Of a DNA stretch of 64,000 nt, positions 1 through 13,255 are shown piece after piece. Below the pieces are notes generated by a model that was not told the origin of the DNA, searched no databases, and saw only the letters and a program-made list of their open reading frames with translations. Position numbers and translations under genes: made by a program. Source of the stretch: Malus domestica (Eukaryota > Streptophyta > Magnoliopsida > Rosales > Rosaceae). Location of the stretch: NCBI RefSeq assembly GCF_042453785.1, contig NC_091672.1, forward strand, positions 1,679,001 to 1,743,000, read 5' to 3'. Positions within the stretch are counted from its first letter, which is position 1; every line of letters begins with the position of its first letter.

Positions 1-2460
1 TGATATGGACAATTAAAATGGATAGGAATCACAACCTTTGTATGGTTAATGTAAAGTGTTCCTCGAATTGGTTACCCATCTTGGACAAGAGTCCAGAATC
101 CAATTGATTTGAATCCCGACTCGACAAACGGGTTATGAATCCCACCGACATGGCGAGCTTCTTCTCTGTTGAAGCAAGTTGCTGCTGCTTCTTCTCAACA
201 TCCGACCTATGAAAAGGCCAGTCACAAAGTCCAACTTGTCTCTCTCTGTCTCAAAAACCTGAAACTCTTCAAATCAAGGCCGGCGCTGAGGGGGTGCAAG
301 TGGTGCTACCGTACAAAATCCCCAAATCAGAAGGCCCCTGATTTTTCAATTTTGCATGCATTTACATATATATAGTAGTATGTGTATAATATTACAAACT
401 TGAGTTTTAGCGCAAGTAGAATTATTGCTTCTTTACATTAGCTTAGGGGATCAGTTCGAAACTCATCTCCTTCATTTGTTTTTCCAGTTTATATTTTTAT
501 TAAATGCATAAGCTTCCAGAAAATAATATAAAAATTCCCCACAATAACATAAAAATTCGAACCCTGACCCTCTAAATAATTAAGGAAAAACAATACACCA
601 CCTTTCCATTTGTTTATTTGTTAAATTTGTTTGTGCTATTAGAATTTATAGAAGCTCAATTGAAAATTAAAATTATTATTTTGAACAAAAAAATAAAAAA
701 ATAAAATTCTTAATACTTTTTAGGGCCTCCAATTCACTTTCGCACATGGCTCCTGAAATCTCAAGTTCGGCTCTGCTTCAAATTACGGCGTCTTCTCACT
801 TCTTCTAAGAAAATTCCGGCAATATCTTGTCCATTTTTTAAAAAGTTTAATTATTAAAAAACAACCAAAGCCATTCTATTTCTGTTGGCCTAGCGAGTAG
901 CAAACCATGAACATGAATCCAGTAAAGTCCCATCCAATCTAGTTTAGTACTACAAGTCATATTCATATCAGCCCACCAAACGTACCCTAAACTCTAATAC
1001 ATAATATTGTAATGTGAAGGGAGATCATTTCAAAATTGAAAGTTAAGTCCAATGGTTCTACTAAGATGCTAAAGGCATTGATTGCAGAATAGATATGCTT
1101 TAAATAACATATGGTTTTAGGTGATGAAAAAGATAGACATGTGACTATTAATTGAGACTTTTTTTTCAAAGAGACAAACAAATGGACGATTTTGTAATAT
1201 TTGTAAAATAATGAGCGTTTAGTTGTGAAATAAAAGAAGTAAAGGCCCCTGCCGACTAAAACTGAAGCTCAGTGTGATACATATTGTCATTGGTGAAGAT
1301 CGAACGACTTTCAAAAAATTATACATGAATTTGTAACATTATGTAAATATAAAGATTTCATGATTTTAGTTGAGATCGATTCTTTTGTATTTTAGTTCTA
1401 ATAACATTTACACACTTAAAAACTCAACTTAATCTTGCTTAACTTCTTAAAATTCAATTTAGCGACTTAACTCTTTGAAACTCAACTCGTTTATCACATT
1501 GCTTCTGCTCTCAAAATCCATTGATAAATCCATCAAAATTGTTTATGTGACAAAAAATATGACCAATTGTTGCTCAAATGTGTGCCACATATGGCTGAAT
1601 ATTAATAAAATAAGATATTTAAAACAAATTTTATTTTCCAAAAAGAAAAACAAAACTCTAACTACAACATTTTGGGAACGTGTGACAAACATTTCATCAA
1701 TAGTAAGTCTTATTTGTGCCAAGTAGACAATTTTAACGAATTTGTTAACATTCTTTGACGATAAAGGATAATGTGAGACAAAAATTGTGTTTCAGCAGGG
1801 TTAATTTTTTCATTCGATGTGCTAATAATGCTACCCGATCCTAATGAAGAAAAAGAACATGTGTTTAAAAAATGAAGAAATTTTTCAATATGATCGAAAC
1901 ACAAGACGATATGCTATATGTCATTATATAAGTAGATAAAAAAAAATTTCAAGTGCCCCTTCAAGTATGGCTGAGCACACTAAAATGTGATATCAAAATA
2001 GCAGACAAAAAAAAAGGTAGAAATTGAAACTAGTATATGATGATTCAACACAACAATGGCAGCTGGGCCCATAATAGTTGGTGACACATTCTGTAAAATG
2101 TTGTTTTTTTTTTTTTTGGGTACACGTGAGACATGATACCAAAGGAATGATGCTACTTGCAATAATCTTTTGTAACTTTTATGTTTAAGTATGCAATATA
2201 AAATTAGATTTGTTCTATTCTATAAATTAATGTTATTTTGAACCATATGATTAATTATGTTCAAGTTTCTAGATGTATAAACGATAAAACTGCTATTTTG
2301 AAACTGAACACTGCACACTCAAGTCTTATTTCCTCTTCTTTTGGCAGCATTTCTCCTTTAAGCGGCATTTCTTTCTTCTTCCTTTTTTTTTTTTGTTTTT
2401 TGCAGACTTTCATATCTATTCGACTAGTAGGTCTCACAGTTAGGCAGGCTTATACTCTAT
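1..2460. other. Intergenic DNA, no gene recognised
   Basis: This AT-rich stretch has only short unrelated reading frames on both strands, and none resembles a known protein. I see no RNA gene and no clear element boundaries. T-runs around 2105-2120 and 2383-2402 look like ordinary simple sequence. Confidence 0.6.
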
Positions 2461-3290
2461 GTTAGTCAAGCAAGCTTGCCTTCAAGCTTTCTATTCATTA
2501 TACTATAACGAGTGGTATCAATGGGGGATCCATGTTGCAGGGCGAGTGAAGACGACTGACCAACTCGTTAATTTTACTCTATGTTAGTCAAGCAAGTGGA
2601 CCTGAACGAATGTCATTTTGCCAACACGTGTCGACTAAAGAACAGAGAGACAACTAGCAGGTCATGTCTACATATTCGGTGCATTAAATGCAAAACCGAT
2701 GCTTGGAAAACTTGAGCTCATAAGACTTGGGGCTCACTAAGTACTTATATAAGAAGGATGAGTGCCTCTTAGAACGGGTTGGCAAAAAGGAGAAAAATAG
2801 ACTAGATTGCTCCGAGTCAATCACTGGCGGATCCATTAAGGGGCAAGGGGGGTCCTGACCCCCCCCTCCGGAACTTCGATGAACGTCCATAGATACCTTA
2901 GGTGCTGACCCTTCCAATTTCGGTGAATGTCCATGGATACCTTGAGTGTTGCTCTTTTGAAGATTATAGTTGGCTTCATACTTCCCCTCCAACCGACTTC
3001 AGGCCTACCAAAACCTGATGAATGTCCATGGATACCTTAGGTGCTGCCTCTTGCATACATTAACATATTTGTAGTATGCATTTTCAAATGACTTCAGGCC
3101 TACCAAGACTCGATGAAATGACGATATGCATGCTATTTTTGGTATAAAAAAATTGCACGCTCCACGCGCTATTTTTACTGACCCCCTAATATTATATCAT
3201 GGATCTGCCACTGCAGTCAATATATATAGAGACTACAATGAATGTAACCCAGTTTACGAGTGAACCACTTTACATCTTTATGTTTATTAA
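2461..3290 (+). mobile_element. Possible old LTR remnant, interrupted by an hAT element
   Basis: The stretch has a promoter-like TATATAAG near 2747-2755 and a downstream part reading like the R-U5 region of a plant LTR. The hAT element at 2822-3213 splits it. I could not define termini or a target duplication, so this is a weak call; it may simply be promoter-like intergenic DNA. Confidence 0.25.
2822..3213. mobile_element. Non-autonomous hAT-type transposon
   Basis: The ends are inverted: CACTGGCGGATCC on the left and GGATCTGCCACTG on the right, the CAGTGGCGGA-type terminus typical of plant hAT elements. The flanks are GAGTCAAT (2814-2821) and CAGTCAAT (3214-3221), an 8-bp target duplication with one mismatch. 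At 392 bp it cannot encode a transposase. The interior carries three diverged copies of a motif built on GTCCATGGATACCTT, near 2885, 2928 and 3025. Confidence 0.65.
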
Positions 3291-3540
3291 TTATGCTATT
3301 AATCCTAATTGTGTCCCCCAAACTTTATATTGATGAGCGTCAACCCACACCCATCTAGGGTTAACCTCTTAATTTTGAGTTTTAACATAGTTGTCTCAAA
3401 TTACACATGACACGCACACATCCAATAATATAATACTTTATACACAATATTTAAGCTTAGAAGTAAGGTTTTGACATCGATAAAACAAATGAAAGACCGT
3501 ACGTACTCTTAGACATGGTTGATTTTACACCATAAAGTAG

Positions 3541-3745
3541 GGAAAATGATTTTCGTCAGATTCTTTTTCTAGGAATCCTAGGGATTCCATGATCGTAACA
3601 GTTCATCGTACATTATACGGTCAGTTTTCATTATATACTATTTATATTTTAATTTTAAATTTTAAATTTTGAAATAGTTTTTGACCGGACAATATACAAT
3701 GAATGATGACGATTACGAAATACTTACTATCTAAAGAAAAAGACC
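3541..3745. repeat. Foldback MITE, TCATCGTA core family
   Basis: An imperfect palindrome pairs GTTCATCGTACATTATACGG near 3600 with its complement near 3690-3710, around an AT-rich loop. The same core occurs near 28090-28180 and 28505-28605, so it is a dispersed family. Outer boundaries are approximate. Confidence 0.4.
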
Positions 3746-4727
3746 TGCGCCGGATCCTTTTCCTTAAAGTAGTAGTAGTGCCACACGAGAACCTTCAACC
3801 ATCTGAGCTGTTCCATCGACATGGACTACACCGACACCAATGCTTTTACGTGATTTTTGGACCTACTACATTTCTGCCCTTTTTTTTCTTCTTTTTACTT
3901 TTTATTTGCCTTTTTGTAAATGCCTCAATACTATTTAAGAAGGAAAAAGATAAAAAGGGAACAAATAGTATAAAGAGAATTACACTTGTCCTCTCTTCTG
4001 AGTTTTGTATATCCAGTGATTTCACATTTTCGTTTTATTTATTTACAGTGTTTTACTTATTATTATGATTTACTTATTTATCTCTCAAAACATAAAATTT
4101 AGAAAAATGAGTGTGACAAACATAAGTTGTCCAGTAAAATTGGTGATAAAACTTCGAGACAGGTATGCTCATTGTTCTTGGGTTCGACGAACGAAGTTAG
4201 CAAATGCGCGAATGATTTTTTGGTTAAAAGTTTTGAGAGAACGTGTGTTATTTGACTGTGTCCAAAAGTAGGCTGAAATACTTTTAGTATTTTCGAACTC
4301 CTCTAGAGATTAGTCCTATTTTTCGGAGTGTAAAATACCACATACCTCGACGAAAAAAGAAAATAAGTGTAACTAGATGAATGGGAGTATGACAACGACT
4401 ACCCTATATACTTGCACGCACTTTAGGGAGGACATGATGCAATTTTGGGAACTCGTAAGCGGCTTATTTAGCTCTTTCCCAAAAATAGAGCACCCGAGCA
4501 AAGAGCAAGATCCACCGACCCCTGAAATTGCTCTATATATTACGTAACAACATTGCGTCTATGGCTCTCCCTAGTTGTCCAAAAAAACTTAAAACTCAAT
4601 TACATTAATTACATTGTGTTTAGCCATATGTTTATCTCAAAACAAAAAAAAAAACCCATCGATCTTAATTAGGAAATATGGAAATATAGTTGGAAACATC
4701 CCACCTTCACCAAAAATCAGTATGGTT
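3746..4727. other. Intergenic DNA, no gene recognised
   Basis: A 121-codon frame at 3703-4068 is low-complexity (phenylalanine-rich from T-runs) and resembles nothing known. No RNA gene or bounded element was recognised. Confidence 0.55.
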
Positions 4728-5025
4728 AATCCTTCGTGGATTCGGGATAGAAAGTTAAATTTTGAACAAAAGGATTTGAGTAGTTCCAACCCTAAAAATG
4801 GGTTGCGCAAACTGTAATGATCTGACATATATTAGACGTGGATTACATAGAGCTTTAAAATTAGGAGGTCAACAAAACTCAATACAGTCAACCCTTGGTG
4901 GACTCGTAATATAAAGCTAGATTGTGAACAAAAGGATTTAAGTGGTTCACCCTGAAAATCGGTCACGTCTATTGTAATGATCTAGTAAATACTTGACGTG
5001 GACTACAAGAGAGCTTTAAGGAATG
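4728..5025 (+). repeat. Diverged tandem direct repeat, two units of about 150 bp
   Basis: The unit at about 4735-4858 and the unit at about 4895-5020 share ordered blocks: GAACAAAAGGATTT, TGTAATGATCT, GACGTGGA.TACA and AGAGCTTTAA. No coding content is seen. Confidence 0.5.
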
Positions 5026-5198
5026 TAATGCAATATTTTTCTCGTGGATCCGACCGCTTGTAAAGGGTATTCAGGCTGTTTATATAGTTGCTCAGTGCAC
5101 CCCATCCCCCCAGCAAAGTCATATGCCCTTCATTCTCTCACGAACTTATTATTTAATGGAACAAACACGTAAAAACGACCTATAAGCTATTTCTCAAA

Positions 5199-5396
5199 GA
5201 AACTGGATCCCTTCCTGAGCTTAGGAGGCTCAGCCTCCTGAGCAAATCACACGGGCAGTTGAAATTTGATCAAACGGCTACAATTATTATAACTTTTAGA
5301 GGGGCCCCTGTTTTTAGCCGTTGGATCAAATTTCAATCGCCCAGATCCTTTGCTCAGGAGGCTCAACCTCCTAAGCTTAGGAGGGGATCCGGTTCC
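5199..5396. mobile_element. Foldback MITE, GGATCC-ended family, copy 1
   Basis: A 198-bp palindromic element whose arms contain GAGCTTAGGAGGCTCA on the left and the near-complement on the right. The flanks TTTCTCAAA (5190-5198) and TTTCTCCAA (5397-5405) form a 9-bp target duplication with one mismatch, which points to Mutator-type transposition. A related copy lies at 28239-28435 and shares the central ACAATTATTATAACTTTTA. Confidence 0.65.
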
Positions 5397-5405
5397 TTTC
5401 TCCAA

Positions 5406-6515
5406 TATCCATTTGACATATGGATAGGGTATTTACATGGTTTATCGGGTCGACATGTACCAAGCACTACACTTGTTCGTAAGTGGTTGGAAAATACTTT
5501 AGTTAGGCTTGCCAATATTTACGTTTCTTCATAGATTCTCGTTGATGGCCAAGGTGTGACCTATAATTGATGTTTGGGTAGATTTGTCCTTGGAATTCCG
5601 TGCCAAAAAGTTACCAGACTTGCCAATTGTCTTGAGTGGTCGGAAAGTACTTTAGGTTCTATGCTCGTTCCTTCTTGTCAGTAGACAATCAAAGATAAAA
5701 AGCGGTAGTTGGATAGTGATCGTCTTCTTCAGTGTTGCGATAGTGCTCTTAATGGGTCTCAAATGACCCTGTGTTAACATATTACTCAAAATAATTTTTT
5801 CTTTTACTAGCCACGACAAGTGGTTCAATTAAAATGTAGTAAATTTCAAGTCTTGCTTCATGGCTTTGGGTTTGAAGCACGAAGTCGGCAAAATGTTGAG
5901 AGAATGTGTGTAATTTGAGTGTAAGATACCTCAGAGATTAATCCTTACCTTTGATGGATAGGAATTTCTCCAAAAAAATCGAATGATTATTAGTGGTGGT
6001 AGGTGACAAAATTGGTAAAAGGTTATTGCCGTGATACGACATCAGCCGCCGGTAAATCCCACCGCCGACACATTTGCAATTTTCCTATTCTTTTTTTAGA
6101 ACACACTAGAAGATGAGCACACACTTTGTGTGTGTGAACAACTGCTTATCTCCTCCTACGTTCTCTTCCAGCGCAATGGCTTCAGTTAATTCAAATTATC
6201 CAAAAAATATTATAATTTCACTTACCCGTATGAAAAAATGATAGTAGAACAATTTCTCTTAATAAGTACATATTTTTTATCTTATGTAAATATTTCGATA
6301 CAAAATTACTATTTTGCCTTCCTTATGTAAATATTGTGTATAAAAAATGAGGGCAAAATAGGAAAAAAAGAAAAAAGTTCAAAAGATACAAAATTATTAT
6401 TTTCCCCTCATCATGTCTACATTATGTATTCAAAAGTGAGGGCAAAATTAGAAGAAAATGGGACAAAAAGTTGACAAGCCCTCTCTTCTTAATATAATAG
6501 AAAATTTTAGAGATG
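5406..6515. other. Intergenic DNA with an AT-rich repeat, no gene recognised
   Basis: Nothing coding is recognised. From about 6225 to 6485 the sequence repeats the motif GAGGGCAAAAT and its complement within AT-rich DNA, which looks like a decayed MITE. Confidence 0.5.
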
Positions 6516-6519
6516 TGAT

Positions 6520-6650
6520 ATCCACACAACCCGTTTTACTTCTCATATACATTTTTAATTTTCGACCGTCGGATCGGATGAATTGAAGAAGTTCAATGGA
6601 TAAAAATTATCAAGGGTGTGTGAGAAGTAAAATAGGGTGTGTGGATGGCA
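6520..6650. repeat. Small foldback MITE upstream of CSLA gene
   Basis: Ends pair as inverted repeats: ATCCACACAACCCGTTTTAC on the left and GTAAAATAGGGTGTGTGGAT on the right. Relatives with the same ACTTCTCA / TGAGAAGTAAAA core lie near 9135-9270, 51695-51815 and 60160-60300. Exact termini and target duplication were not resolved. Confidence 0.5.
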
Positions 6651-6749
6651 CATCCCAAAATTTATCACTTGAACCTTTTATGGTTGTTAGCTTTATAACC
6701 AAAAACCCGCAACAACACTGCACTTGGTGGACAGTTGGGACTGGAAGCT

Positions 6750-6756
6750 TATAAAA
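6750..6756 (+). promoter_or_regulatory. Candidate TATA box of the CSLA gene
   Basis: TATAAAA, followed within 10 bases by a GA-rich microsatellite, lies about 560 bases before the start codon. A start site near 6780 would give a long leader. This is motif plus position only. Confidence 0.4.
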
Positions 6757-7316
6757 GAGAGAGAGATAGAGAGAGAGGGGGGGGGTAAAAACTCAAAAGA
6801 AATTAGAGAGCTTCTGTTTCCGTTGCATTTTACAACTAGCAGTTTGGAGTTCTTCTCTCTTTGGTTTGCGAGATTTCTCTCAACTTATACATCTTTCTGT
6901 TTCTGGTTTTTTCCGTTTCCACACTGTGTGTGTATGTACACATATATATGCGCTGTTCTTCCTCTGTTTTTTCCTTGTTTTCTGAAGCAGAAAGGTCTGT
7001 ATATTTCCAGAAAAAATAAAAGAAAATAAAAGGAGTCTTTTTTTTTTCCATGCAAATAAATATTCAGGCGGTCAATTGTTTCTGTGTTTTTCTGTGCATC
7101 TGAGCTTGAAATCTCAAATGTGGTGGAGGTTGAGCCACTGAAACTTCAGCTCTTCTTCCATTTCCATCCTTTCATGTTTCTTATTTTTTCATAAAAACCC
7201 CCACTTTTATCATCTGGGTTTCTCTCAGAATCCAAAAAGTTTCAATCTTTACACTTCTTTCTTCTCCCGTTTGCTCCTCTGTTTTCTGCGACGAAAAATC
7301 ACAGAAAAAATCCCAA

Positions 7317-10300
7317 ATGGAGCGGCTGTCGACGGCGGCGAAGCTCCCGGATTCATTTTTTGGCGGCAGAGACGACATTTCCATGCAAATGGGGTTGATT
7401 TGGAGCCAGATCAAAGCCCCACTGATCGTTCCTTTGCTGCGGCTCGCCGTCGTTCTGTGTCTGATCATGTCGGTGATGCTCTTCGTCGAGCGGCTGTACA
7501 TGGCGGTCGTCATCGTTCTGATCAAGTTGTTCGGGCGGAAGCCGGAGAAAAGGTACAAATGGGAGCCCATGAAAGATGACGTGGAGCTCGGAAACTCGGC
7601 TTATCCAATGGTTCTGGTTCAAATCCCAATGTACAATGAAAGAGAGGTCCTCATCCTTAATACCCCTTAATTATTTTTTAAACGAAACGGCTTTATTTAT
7701 TTCTTAATTTGTTAAATTCACACCGTTGATTTTGTGTTTTGGTGATTTCATTATCGTTGCAGGTTTATCAGCTTTCAATTGGAGCTGCATGTGGGCTTTC
7801 ATGGCCCTCCGATAGGATCATCATCCAAGTCCTTGATGATTCAACTGACCCAACCATCAAGGTCACTAGCAAAAATCTTTTCTTTTATGTGTCTAAATTA
7901 CCTAAATATTTGAAAGGGTATTCATATAATTTGGGATAATTCTAAAAATAAAAAAAATTAGTTGGCTAAGTCAGTGTGACGGTCCATTTGTATCTCCTTT
8001 TTCATAAATTAGAGCCGTTAAGAATAGTTTAGAATATTGTTCATACAAAAAAAAAAATTAGCTAAATGATTAATTTACAAATCTCAATTCCTAAAACTAT
8101 TATTTTTCAATATGTTGTAAATATTTGACGATATGTCATCTTTATTTGATTTTGATCACTTCATCAATCGGAATTCGCAAAATGATTGTTGTCAATCAAC
8201 TTCCTTAATATAAAACAACCCAAATGCTCAAAATTTTAATTACCATATTAAATTTTGGTATGTTTTGGGCTAATTGTTAAATGGGAATGCAGGACATGGT
8301 GGAGTTGGAGTGCCAAAGGTGGGCAAGCAAGGGGATAAACATTAAGTACGAAATAAGAGACAACAGAAATGGCTACAAAGCTGGGGCTCTCAAAGAAGGC
8401 ATGAAGCGCAGCTACGTCAAAAGCTGCGATTTTGTGGCCATTTTTGACGCGGATTTCCAGCCGGAGCCCGACTTTCTGTGGCGGACGATCCCCTTCCTCC
8501 TCCACAACCCTGAGCTCGCACTCGTCCAGACTCGCTGGAAGTTCGGTTAGTTGCTTAATCCCCATTAATCACACTTCTTTGATTAGTTTTAGTGACTGTT
8601 TGGAACTGCTTTCTGTACAAAGCACTTTTACTCAGCGCTTTTATTGTGAGTGTTCATATAGAGACGCGTTGAAATTTATAAATTTCGACTGTGTCGCAGA
8701 ATAACATTTGGAAGTGCTTTTCCGACAAGCACTTTTACAACCTTTAGCAGTTTTAAGTTTTTTGGTCAAACTTCTAAAAACAGGACGGCCTTTACTTTAA
8801 AACTGTCGGTGAGTCTGTGCTTGTTTGAGAAGATTTCTAGGAAGTACGTGGGCCCCTCCTTGGGTTGCCTGGTTTTGCTTGCCACGTGTCTCTCCTTTCT
8901 CTCTGTTCTCTTTGCTTGGAGTTCAATGTGATCAAATTATAACACTTAAATTATAACACGAACATTTTATAGCAGGGTGTTTCTGTTGACCATTGGGTGC
9001 TAAAACAATGCCTTTTTAGCATTTCGTTGTCATATCATGGTTGTTTCATCTACATGATATGTCATCGATATTTGATTTCGATCATCTCAACAATTAAACA
9101 TCCAAAAGTGAATCATTTTAGCTAAGGATATTGTTATTCACATATCTATTTCTACTTCCCATACAACATTGTTAATTTTTGTTTACTAATCTTATTCAAT
9201 TTATTCGATATAACAGCTAGAAATTAATACAAGCATGTGAAAAGTAAAAATAGATGTGTGAATCGCACCAATACGTTGCTAATTGTCCAAATTTTTTCCT
9301 TGGGACCCAGAGTCCAAAGCAAAGCACATGAAATTGGTGCTATTTCCATTAATGGATGCAATTTTGAGGACCAGAAACCCCAGACGTTATTTTCAGCACT
9401 TTGTCTGTTTTAATCTGTCTCATGCATTTTCTATTGCTATTAATAATTTATTTATTTTTGTTGGTGGATTGTGGGCATCAGTGGTCACAGATGGAGAAAT
9501 GGCAAAGCTCTAGCTGGCTTGATACACAATCCCGAAGATTTTAAATTTTATCAAATTATTTGACACAATTAGGTGCAAATTAATTAGATGTTGATAGGTT
9601 GAAAGTAATAAATAAAAGTGCTTCTGGATTTGACAAACGTTTTAATGCTTCTTTAAAAAGCATTTGGGATTTTACTAATTTTAGAGCTCGTTTAAAATTG
9701 CTTACATAAGAACTATTTTTGCTTATAAATCATCTTGGCTAGAAGTGTTTTTACTAGAAACACATCGAAAGTTTTATATAAAATCTGATTTTTTTTTTTT
9801 GAAAAAACACTTGAAAGTGCTTTTTGAAAAGTATTTTGTAGGAACTTCTTCATAACACATTTTATGACCCATGAGTACCTTTAATTTTCTCTGTCAAATA
9901 TAGTCGACTACACTTTCATTTAATTTAACTCTGCCAAATATAGTGACTACACTTTCTTTGTCAAAGTGTAATCAACTACACTGAAAAATCTCTCGATAAC
10001 CAGGCAATAGCATGTGGCCATCTTTAATGGTAGACCTCAATTCCCTATAGACCTGGTCACACTCTACTCTCTATACTTTTATACACACTTGACCTAATCC
10101 TCTGCTATCTCATTATTATTTGAAAACTCATGCAGAATTTGCAGCAGCTGTGTTTTATGATCTTCTTCTTCTTCTTTTTTTCTTTTTTTAAAAAAAAAAT
10201 TAATTAATTTTACTTGTTTTGCAGTGAATTCAAACGAGTGCTTGATGACAAGAATGCAAGAAATGTCACTGGATTATCATTTTACTGTTGAACAAGAAGT

Positions 10301-12344
10301 GGGCTCCTCCACTCATGCCTTCTTTGGATTCAATGGTAATTTCTGCATATTTTGAGCAGTCAAGTGCTTAGAATGAGGGCTAATTCTGTTTCGAAATATA
10401 ATAATTTTACTTAGATACTTAAAATTGATACATTGTCTGATAAAAGTGGCCATGCTATACTACCTTTGTATGCGTGATATACCTGTATTAGACAAGGTTA
10501 TGTCAACAAATGTGTCATTTTTGTCTGTCTAAGTAGCATGCTCTTCAAACTATAAGTACTTTTAACACTTAGGGAGAAAACTGACACGCTCGCTAACAAT
10601 GGTGGGACCTATCACTGTATGCAAGACCTATTTATATTAGAGAGTGCGTCTAATTACCCTTACTCGTCTTCATATATGTATTTTTAACAGTTGTTTGTTT
10701 ATAAAATGGAAGAAAATGGTATTTACTATAAGCTAAAAGGGGTTGAGGTAATACTTTTAGTATGTATTTGCTGAGTTTTGTTGGTATGATGATATAGGGA
10801 CTGCTGGTGTATGGAGAATTGCTGCGATCAATGAAGCCGGAGGATGGAAGGACCGGACGACAGTGGAAGATATGGATCTGGCTGTTCGAGCGAGTCTCCA
10901 AGGCTGGAAATTTGTATATCTTGGTAGTATACAGGTACCATTGCTGTCCTATGCTTGTATCTTTTTCTGCATTAACGTATTTTGTAGTGTTTAACCGATC
11001 GATCCAAATGTTGTGTTTTGCTCTGTGGTAAGGATTAGGGTTTAGGGTTTAGGAAAGCCGGAAAAAGTTAGTTCTTTTGACAAAGACATTTGGACGTGAA
11101 ACCAAACTTGTAGAGAGTGAGAGATCTTTTAGCATTTGCTTGTGTACTAGTGTTGATGATCTAGTTGTCTTTCGATTCTATATAGCATTGTTTTAATGCA
11201 TTTTGAAGTTCCATTTCATCAACTTTTGAGTATGCCTGCACTTTGTTCCCAAATTAGTAGATTTGGACTTCAAATGTACCGTAAACTTCAGATACATGAC
11301 ACATTTTGAGTGAAATATCTTATCCTTATTTGTTTGCTCCATAGGTGAAGAGTGAATTGCCAAGCACTTTCAAAGCCTACCGCTACCAACAGCACAGGTG
11401 GTCTTGCGGTCCAGCTAATCTTTTCAGGAAAATGGTCATGGAAATTATAAGGAACAAGGTGAGCGGTTTTCGTAATTGGTATCAAGTTTAACCAACGGGA
11501 GGAGATGAAGTGTAAATGAGTAAATAACTAACCCTCTACATACCTTCGTATGTTTACTGCAGAAAGTAACATTCTGGAAGAAGGTACATGTGATTTACAG
11601 CTTCTTCTTCGTCAGGAAGATCATAGCGCATATCAACGCGTTTGTATTTTACTGCATTGTCTTGCCCGCAACTGTCCTGGTTCCTGAGGTTGTGGTGCCA
11701 AAGTGGGGAGGAATTTATATTCCTTCCTTGATTACCCTTCTCAATGCAGTTGGCACTCCAAGGTCTGATTTCCTTTTGAACTTCTGCTTTTTTTGCCATT
11801 TCGATTTGTATTTCTCTTGTATTCAGTTGGCCTTTAAATTAGGAATTCATGTTCTACGATTTCGCAGGTCAATCCACTTGTTGGTGTTCTGGATCCTATT
11901 TGAGAACATCATGTCACTACACCGTACGAAGGCTACAATTATTGGTCTGCTAGAGGCTAGTCGAGTGAATGAATGGATCGTCACTGAGAAACTTGGAGAT
12001 GCGCTCAAGACTTTGAAAGTGGCCACAAAATTACCCCGAAAACCTAGATTCAGGATCGGAGAAAGGTAAGCATTCTCGCGATAGGACTCCTCTTTTCAAT
12101 TAGTCATGTATCACTTGCTGAAATCAGAATACCTGATTGTGGTTTTGCCATTTGTGTGTGTTTTTTTTTACTTGTTAACAGGCTTCATTTGTTAGAGCTA
12201 GCTGTTGGATTGTACCTCTTCTTCTGTGGCTGTTACGATTTCATCTTTGGGAAGAACTACTTCTACCTGTTCCTTTACATCCAAGCAACTGCCTTCTTTA
12301 TCATTGGTTTCGGGTATGTTGGGACATTCGTTCCCAACTCTTAA
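7317..12344 (+). CDS. CSLA9: Glucomannan 4-beta-mannosyltransferase, CslA family (CSLA9-like)
   Basis: A Golgi GT2 glycosyltransferase that makes the beta-1,4-mannan or glucomannan backbone from GDP-mannose and GDP-glucose. Exons: 7317-7646, 7763-7861, 8293-8545, 10225-10335, 10798-10934, 11345-11458, 11563-11762, 11868-12065, 12182-12344. They join in frame to 534 residues, matching Arabidopsis CSLA9 (533) in length. A membrane segment spans about residues 35-70. The GT-A core has DD at 135-136, DAD at 195-197, the catalytic TVEDMD around 286-291 and QQHRW at 325-329. Several hydrophobic segments follow, and the protein ends GTFVPNS. All introns are GT-AG. Intron 3 (1.68 kb) carries a MITE near 9135-9270, and intron 5 a short telomere-like run. 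CSLA9 is preferred over CSLA2 from remembered sequence similarity. Confidence 0.93.
9135..9270. repeat. Small MITE in CSLA intron 3
   Basis: Inverted ends read TTCACATATCTATTTCTAC and, on the right, a near complement ending AGATGTGTGAATCG. It belongs to the same family as the element at 6520-6650. It is wholly intronic and does not touch the splice sites. Confidence 0.45.
11034..11053 (+). repeat. Interstitial telomere-like repeat
   Basis: Three consecutive TTTAGGG-type units (the first and last incomplete) lie in CSLA intron 5. The run is too short to be more than a chance or repair-derived interstitial telomere motif. Confidence 0.5.
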
Positions 12345-12708
12345 CGCGGCTGCTGCAGAAACACTACGAAATCATTCTCTTCTTCGAAGAATACCAGCGC
12401 GCTAGTAAAGAGAGAGACCAACAAGAAGCGGGAAAATGATGGCCAATTTTTTAGGTACAGCATAAGATTTCGAGGCGACTCGAAAAAATTAGTTCTCTTG
12501 TGAATAGTCAAGAAAAGTAAGGAAATTACATTTTACAGATTGTTGTTATGGGAATGCAACACAGAAGGAAGAAATGGCTTTTAGGTAACTCAAAGGGTTC
12601 TGTGACCCCAATCAGAGAACATCTTTTGTATGGAGATTGCTTGTAACTCTCAGATTTTTCTTTGATCCTTTAAGTTTTCCATTTTTTTGGTTGGATTTTG
12701 CTCAAATG

Positions 12709-12714
12709 AATAAA
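12709..12714 (+). terminator. Polyadenylation signal of the CSLA gene
   Basis: AATAAA lies 365 bases after the stop codon, in a T-rich 3' region and just before a (TC)n microsatellite at 12745-12774. The call rests on motif and position. Confidence 0.45.
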
Positions 12715-12742
12715 CTCCATCGAAATGGAACATCACTATTTT

Positions 12743-12777
<35 letters not shown>

Positions 12778-13109
12778 AGTCAAAATACGTACAAGAAAAT
12801 TTCGTTACTCGGTAGGGCTGCCTGATTAGGTTAGCTCTCTAGTGAGACGAACGTGAGGTCAAAAGAGTTGGAACTACAAAGTTTTTCTGTTTTTATCACA
12901 GATGCCTTATAGATGACGTGGTCAGATACTTTATGACCAAGTTTTTTATTGTATTCAGATATAAAAAAGAAGATTCAATATCCTCTGTCCAGTACAGAAA
13001 ACAAAGCAGATTGATAATTTCAAAACGTTCAACACCCGTTCTTCTATTTCAAGATATCATCATGGCAATCGAATCTCAGAGAAAATAACAAACGAAAAAA
13101 AAAAGAAAT

Positions 13110-13255
13110 TTAACGAAAAACTCATGGTACTATTCACTTTAACGAAAAACCACATTTTTACACTAAAAAGTCAATCATGGTACTATTCACTTTACACTTT
13201 ATTTTGTCCTTATCGTTAAAACTCAAAGGTTTCAAGCATTTTTCATTAGTTTTCC
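13110..13255. repeat. Dispersed AACGAAAAAC element, copy 1
   Basis: About 145 bp with the motifs AACGAAAAACCACATTTTTAC and TTTATTTTGTCCTTATCGTT. Copies lie at 51831-51980 (same strand), 37093-37245 and about 32625-32750 (opposite strand). Non-coding, MITE-like; exact ends unresolved. Confidence 0.5.

Noticed and set aside
6724-7051. Overlapping frames of 71-101 codons on both strands upstream of CSLA9
   Set aside because: Low-complexity products from pyrimidine-rich leader DNA, lying between the TATA-like site and the start codon; no family resemblance.
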